From Monodelphis domestica (lineage: Eukaryota > Chordata > Mammalia > Didelphimorphia > Didelphidae), in NCBI RefSeq assembly GCF_027887165.1, contig NC_077233.1, forward strand, positions 216,788,967 through 216,852,966: 64,000 bases of DNA, written 5' to 3'. The translations under genes and the position numbers were made by a program. Below are positions 60,852-64,000 of this stretch, one piece after another. How positions within the stretch are numbered: the first letter of the stretch is position 1; each line of letters begins with the position of its first letter. A model generated the notes under the pieces. The model did not search any database and was not told the origin of the DNA. It saw nothing but the letters and a program-made list of their open reading frames with translations.

Positions 60852-61847
60852 TAGTCATTTGTTGAAGTTTATGTACCTCTTCTAGGAATTAAAAAAATAA
60901 TAGCCAAAGGAAAGGCAAAATTTCAGTTTGATGTTCATTAAAGAGATGCATTTTTTCCCATCTAAATTCATATAGCCCTGCCCAAGAAACCCCAATCTAT
61001 TCAAATTCCTGCATTTTACAGAGGAAAATAAGATCTAAGAAAGAATAACTCACCTAATGTCTGACAGCTAGTTGGTGCTGACTTCTAATCCAGAGCTCTT
61101 TCCATTATACCACCACCAGCCCTTCATAATTCACTTCAGTTCCATAAGTGTTTCTTGAGTGCTTGACTAGGAGCTGGAGGAGGAGGAGGGAGAGAACAGA
61201 GATACAAAAGTCCTATTATTCATCATTTTCCTGTATAGCCAAATGCATCTGGGGCTGATGCTTTTAGAACATTCACTCATGAGGCTCTGTTATTTCCTTT
61301 CTTCTTTTTTCCTTTCAGCTTTTAGTCTGTTGCTTCTAGCTCCTCTCCATAAGACTGCTTCTGCATAACTACTACCTAGAGAAAACTCTAACCCTAAGTC
61401 TCCAAGAAGAAGAAAAAAACCCTACTTGGAGTCCTTTCTAATGTAATGTACTGTTCTTCACACGTGAAAAGCTAACTTCATCCTTATCCTGTATAGGAGG
61501 CGGGGAGATACTTTGAGAATGGGGCTTGGTTTGCACTTATTTATAGTCATACATTTTCATCCATCACCATTTTGACCAATGAAGTTCATTTGCAAGTCTC
61601 ATGGTATATACTTGGAAGAAAAGACCCATATGGGTGGACAAATCAATAAATCTCTTTCAGAGACAATGTCCTCTAGCCAGAGTATGGGAGCTAGCAAAGT
61701 AAACAGATGCCTAGGGGACAACTTATAAGAGAACACAATGAAGAATGCCTCTCATTAACTTCATGAATACCCACTCCAGAAAAATCCTGTTTCTCAGTAA
61801 CAAGGAGGTATTTATTTTGCTCTTTGTCAAAGAGTAGGTGTTACTTT

Positions 61848-62105
61848 GGACAGCTAGATGGTGCAGTGAATAGAATGCCAAGCCTAGAAAAGATTTGTCT
61901 TTCTGAGTTCAAATCTGGCCAGAGACACTAGCCGTATCACCCCAGGCATTTCACATGACCCCGCTTGTCTCAGTTTCCTCATCTGTAAAATAAGCTGGAG
62001 AAGGAAATAGTAAACAGTTCCAGTATCTTTGCCAAAACAAAAACAAAATAAATAAATCCAAAATGGGTAAGGAAGAGTAGAAAATTACTGAACAACAACA
62101 GGTGT
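61848..62105 (+). repeat. MAR1-type SINE, long form
   Basis: ggacagctagatggtgcagt, then aagctggagaaggaaatagt, then tactgaacaacaacagg. Full length. Confidence 0.9.
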
Positions 62106-62176
62106 TACATTAAAAACTGAAAGAACTTATTTTAAAATCTTGTCTAGCAGTTTCCTTCTACATATTCTATATCTTT

Positions 62177-62330
62177 TCTTCCTTCCTTCCTTCCTTCCTT
62201 CCTTCCTTCCTTCCTTCCTTCCTTCCTTCCTTCCTTCCTTCCTTCCTTCCTTCCTTCCTTCCTTCCTTCCTTCCTTCCTTCCTTCCTTCCTTCCTTCCTT
62301 CCTTCCTTCCTTCCTTCCTTCCTTCCTTTT
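62177..62330. repeat. (CCTT)n microsatellite
   Basis: About 150 bases of uninterrupted CCTT units. 62331-63000 is unique-looking without a coding signal. Confidence 0.97.
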
Positions 62331-63009
62331 CCTGCAATCTCTCAATCCCAAATTGGTACACACATGCAGTTTGGGAATCAGAAAAGAGTCCTCATCCTTT
62401 CAAATGCACCACCAGCTAAATGTCCTAACTCTTAGAGGCTTCTTGTTGAGCTTTGTAAACTGCTTGTGTGCAAACTGGCTGCCCATCTAGCCAAATGATT
62501 CAGTGGGCCAGAAGAAGAGAAGGCTGGGTTGGACCACTCAGATACTCACCCCAGCTTGGCCATGGGATTCATTTGCCTAGAGCTATTTCAGTGATTACCA
62601 GCAAATTGTGTCTTTCGGTTATTTTCTAGTTGCTTTTCCCCTTCTCTGCTTTCCACCTCTCTGCCCCATCCTTTGTCCTCATTACAGCTGCTCAGTGGTG
62701 TGTGTGTTTGTGCACACATGCCTTTGTTAGAACCTAGCAAGCACAAGCCTCACAGCAGAAAGGATGAGAGGGGGTAGATTAGAACTGCTCCACCATACCT
62801 CAGGGAATTCATTTGTCCCTCTCTCCCAACCCACTCCCATCACCAGGCCCCGATCTCCTTCTATTGGGCCACTGCATCACCTAGGAGGTAAAAAGATGCT
62901 AGCAGAGGGAAGGCAAGCGGACCGCGATCAAAAGAATAAAACCCCTTGAACAACAATAATCTTGTAGCCACTCTATGAAATTAGAGACATCACCAGTCTC
63001 AGCCCATTT

Positions 63010-63255
63010 GCACATAGCCAGGCATAATGGAAAGAGTTTTGGAATTGTCCCAAGATCCAAGTTCAAGTTCCACTACTAGCTGGCACCCAATGTGATGCTT
63101 ATATCTATGACCTCTGATGGCTCACTCTTAGCTTCTCTACGTCTCTTTCTTCATCTGGAAAAGAGGACTAAGAATACTGGTCCATTGTAAGGAAGGAGCT
63201 TTGTAAACCTTAAAACATCACATAAATGTGAGCTGTAATTACTGTCATTAGTTCC
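63010..63255 (+). repeat. MIR SINE
   Basis: gccaggcataatggaaagag, gttcaagttccactactagc, then cataaatgtgagctgtaat; a nearly full-length + MIR. Confidence 0.7.
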
Positions 63256-63467
63256 TAGCCTCTCCCATGGGCCCCTCAAGAGAAGTGTGCTTATCAACGG
63301 GCCACAATCATTAGCTGACTGTGAGCTTCAGGGTAGTGTGTGGAGACCGGAAACACTACATTCTTGCTTCTCCAAAGCCAGAGAGAAAGAGACCATTAGA
63401 TTCTTCCCCAAATCACCCTTTGCCCACCACTACACACCACTATCATCAAGAGGACACAGAGTTGTGG

Positions 63468-63665
63468 CAGCTAAGTGATTCAGAGGATTGAGAACCAAAC
63501 CTAGAAATAGGAGGTCCTGACTTCAAATCTGGCTTCAAGACACTTCCTAGCTGTATGACCCTGAGCAAGTCATTTAATTCTCATTGCCTAGACCTTATGG
63601 ACTTTCTGTCTTGGAATTAATACACAGTATTGATTCTAAGATAGAAAGTAAAGGTTTTGTTTTTG
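63468..63665 (+). repeat. MAR1-type SINE, short form
   Basis: ggcagctaagtgattcagag to gattctaagatagaaagtaa. Confidence 0.9.
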
Positions 63666-63734
63666 TTTTATTTTGTTTTAAGAAGAAGAAGATGGAGAGG
63701 CTCCCCAATCATTCCTGATCTTCCTGGGTACTCT

Positions 63735-64000
63735 CTGGCTTTAGAAAGTAGATATCAATAGTAACAGCAGTATTGAGGAATGACCAAATGCCAGACCAGC
63801 AAAGGACTTGTGAAAAAGAATACTATCCACCTCCAGAGAAAAAACTCTTGGAGCAGGAATGAAGATGAAAGCATATGATTTATCACTTGTTTATTTGGGT
63901 TTATGTTTTGGGGCTTACAGAAATTTGCTTATTGAACAGTATGGAAATTTTAAAAAATTTAATTGACATTAAAAATAAAGAATAAATGCATAGTTAAAAA
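63735..64000 (+). mobile_element. LINE-1 3' end, running to the window edge
   Basis: ctatccacctccagagaaa and cagtatggaaattttaa are typical of marsupial LINE-1 3' untranslated ends (compare 5860-6210); cut by the end of the window or ending in its A-tail. Confidence 0.6.

Noticed and set aside
62127..62490. LPSFLPSF and KEGRKEGR frames
   Set aside because: Translation of the (CCTT)n microsatellite.

Overview
This is vertebrate nuclear DNA, almost certainly from a marsupial (opossum-like). The main reason is the repeat content. The window holds dozens of copies of two tRNA-derived SINE forms of the marsupial MAR1/WSINE type, marsupial-type LINE-1 copies, much L2 and MIR/L3 sequence, solo endogenous-retrovirus LTRs, a hAT-like DNA element and long pure microsatellites. 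Coding density is very low and genes have introns, so most open reading frames are chance or repeat-derived.

Two protein genes can be supported. The first is GRIFIN on the + strand (coding exons 20350-20361, 23087-23166, 23408-23567, 25441-25617), a 142-residue single-domain galectin of the lens. Its tiny first coding exon (four residues, MPVQ) sits 28 bases upstream-anchored behind a TATA-like box (20292-20298). Upstream lies a cluster of MAF-, POU-, SOX- and OTX-type motifs, and intron 1 contains a CpG island. The second gene is an intronless coding region on the + strand at 58405-59694. It encodes a 429-residue class A G-protein-coupled receptor of the neuropeptide type, with an HRY tripeptide where the family has D/ERY. 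A plausible non-coding first exon (donor at 57562) and an acceptor before 58340 lie upstream, and a poly(A) signal lies at 60261. I could not assign this receptor to a named orthologue; it is the best candidate in the window for something undescribed.

Layout: 1-19.4 kb is intergenic repeats. 19.4-20.35 kb is the putative GRIFIN control region. 20.35-25.6 kb is GRIFIN. 25.6-56.9 kb is a repeat-dense intergenic stretch with several layers of nested insertions: a solo LTR with a 4-bp target duplication at 27.3-28.3 kb, a LINE-1 with a perfect 16-bp target duplication at 38.5-39.8 kb, and an old + strand LINE-1 at 46.2-51.5 kb interrupted by a - strand LINE-1 and by a solo LTR. 56.9-60.3 kb is the receptor gene. 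60.3-64 kb is repeats again.

The two genes share no evident pathway. GRIFIN is a structural lens protein and the receptor is a membrane signalling protein; their adjacency is positional only. No RNA genes, CRISPR arrays or bacterial features are present. Repeat family names are by recognition and coordinates of degraded repeats are approximate.
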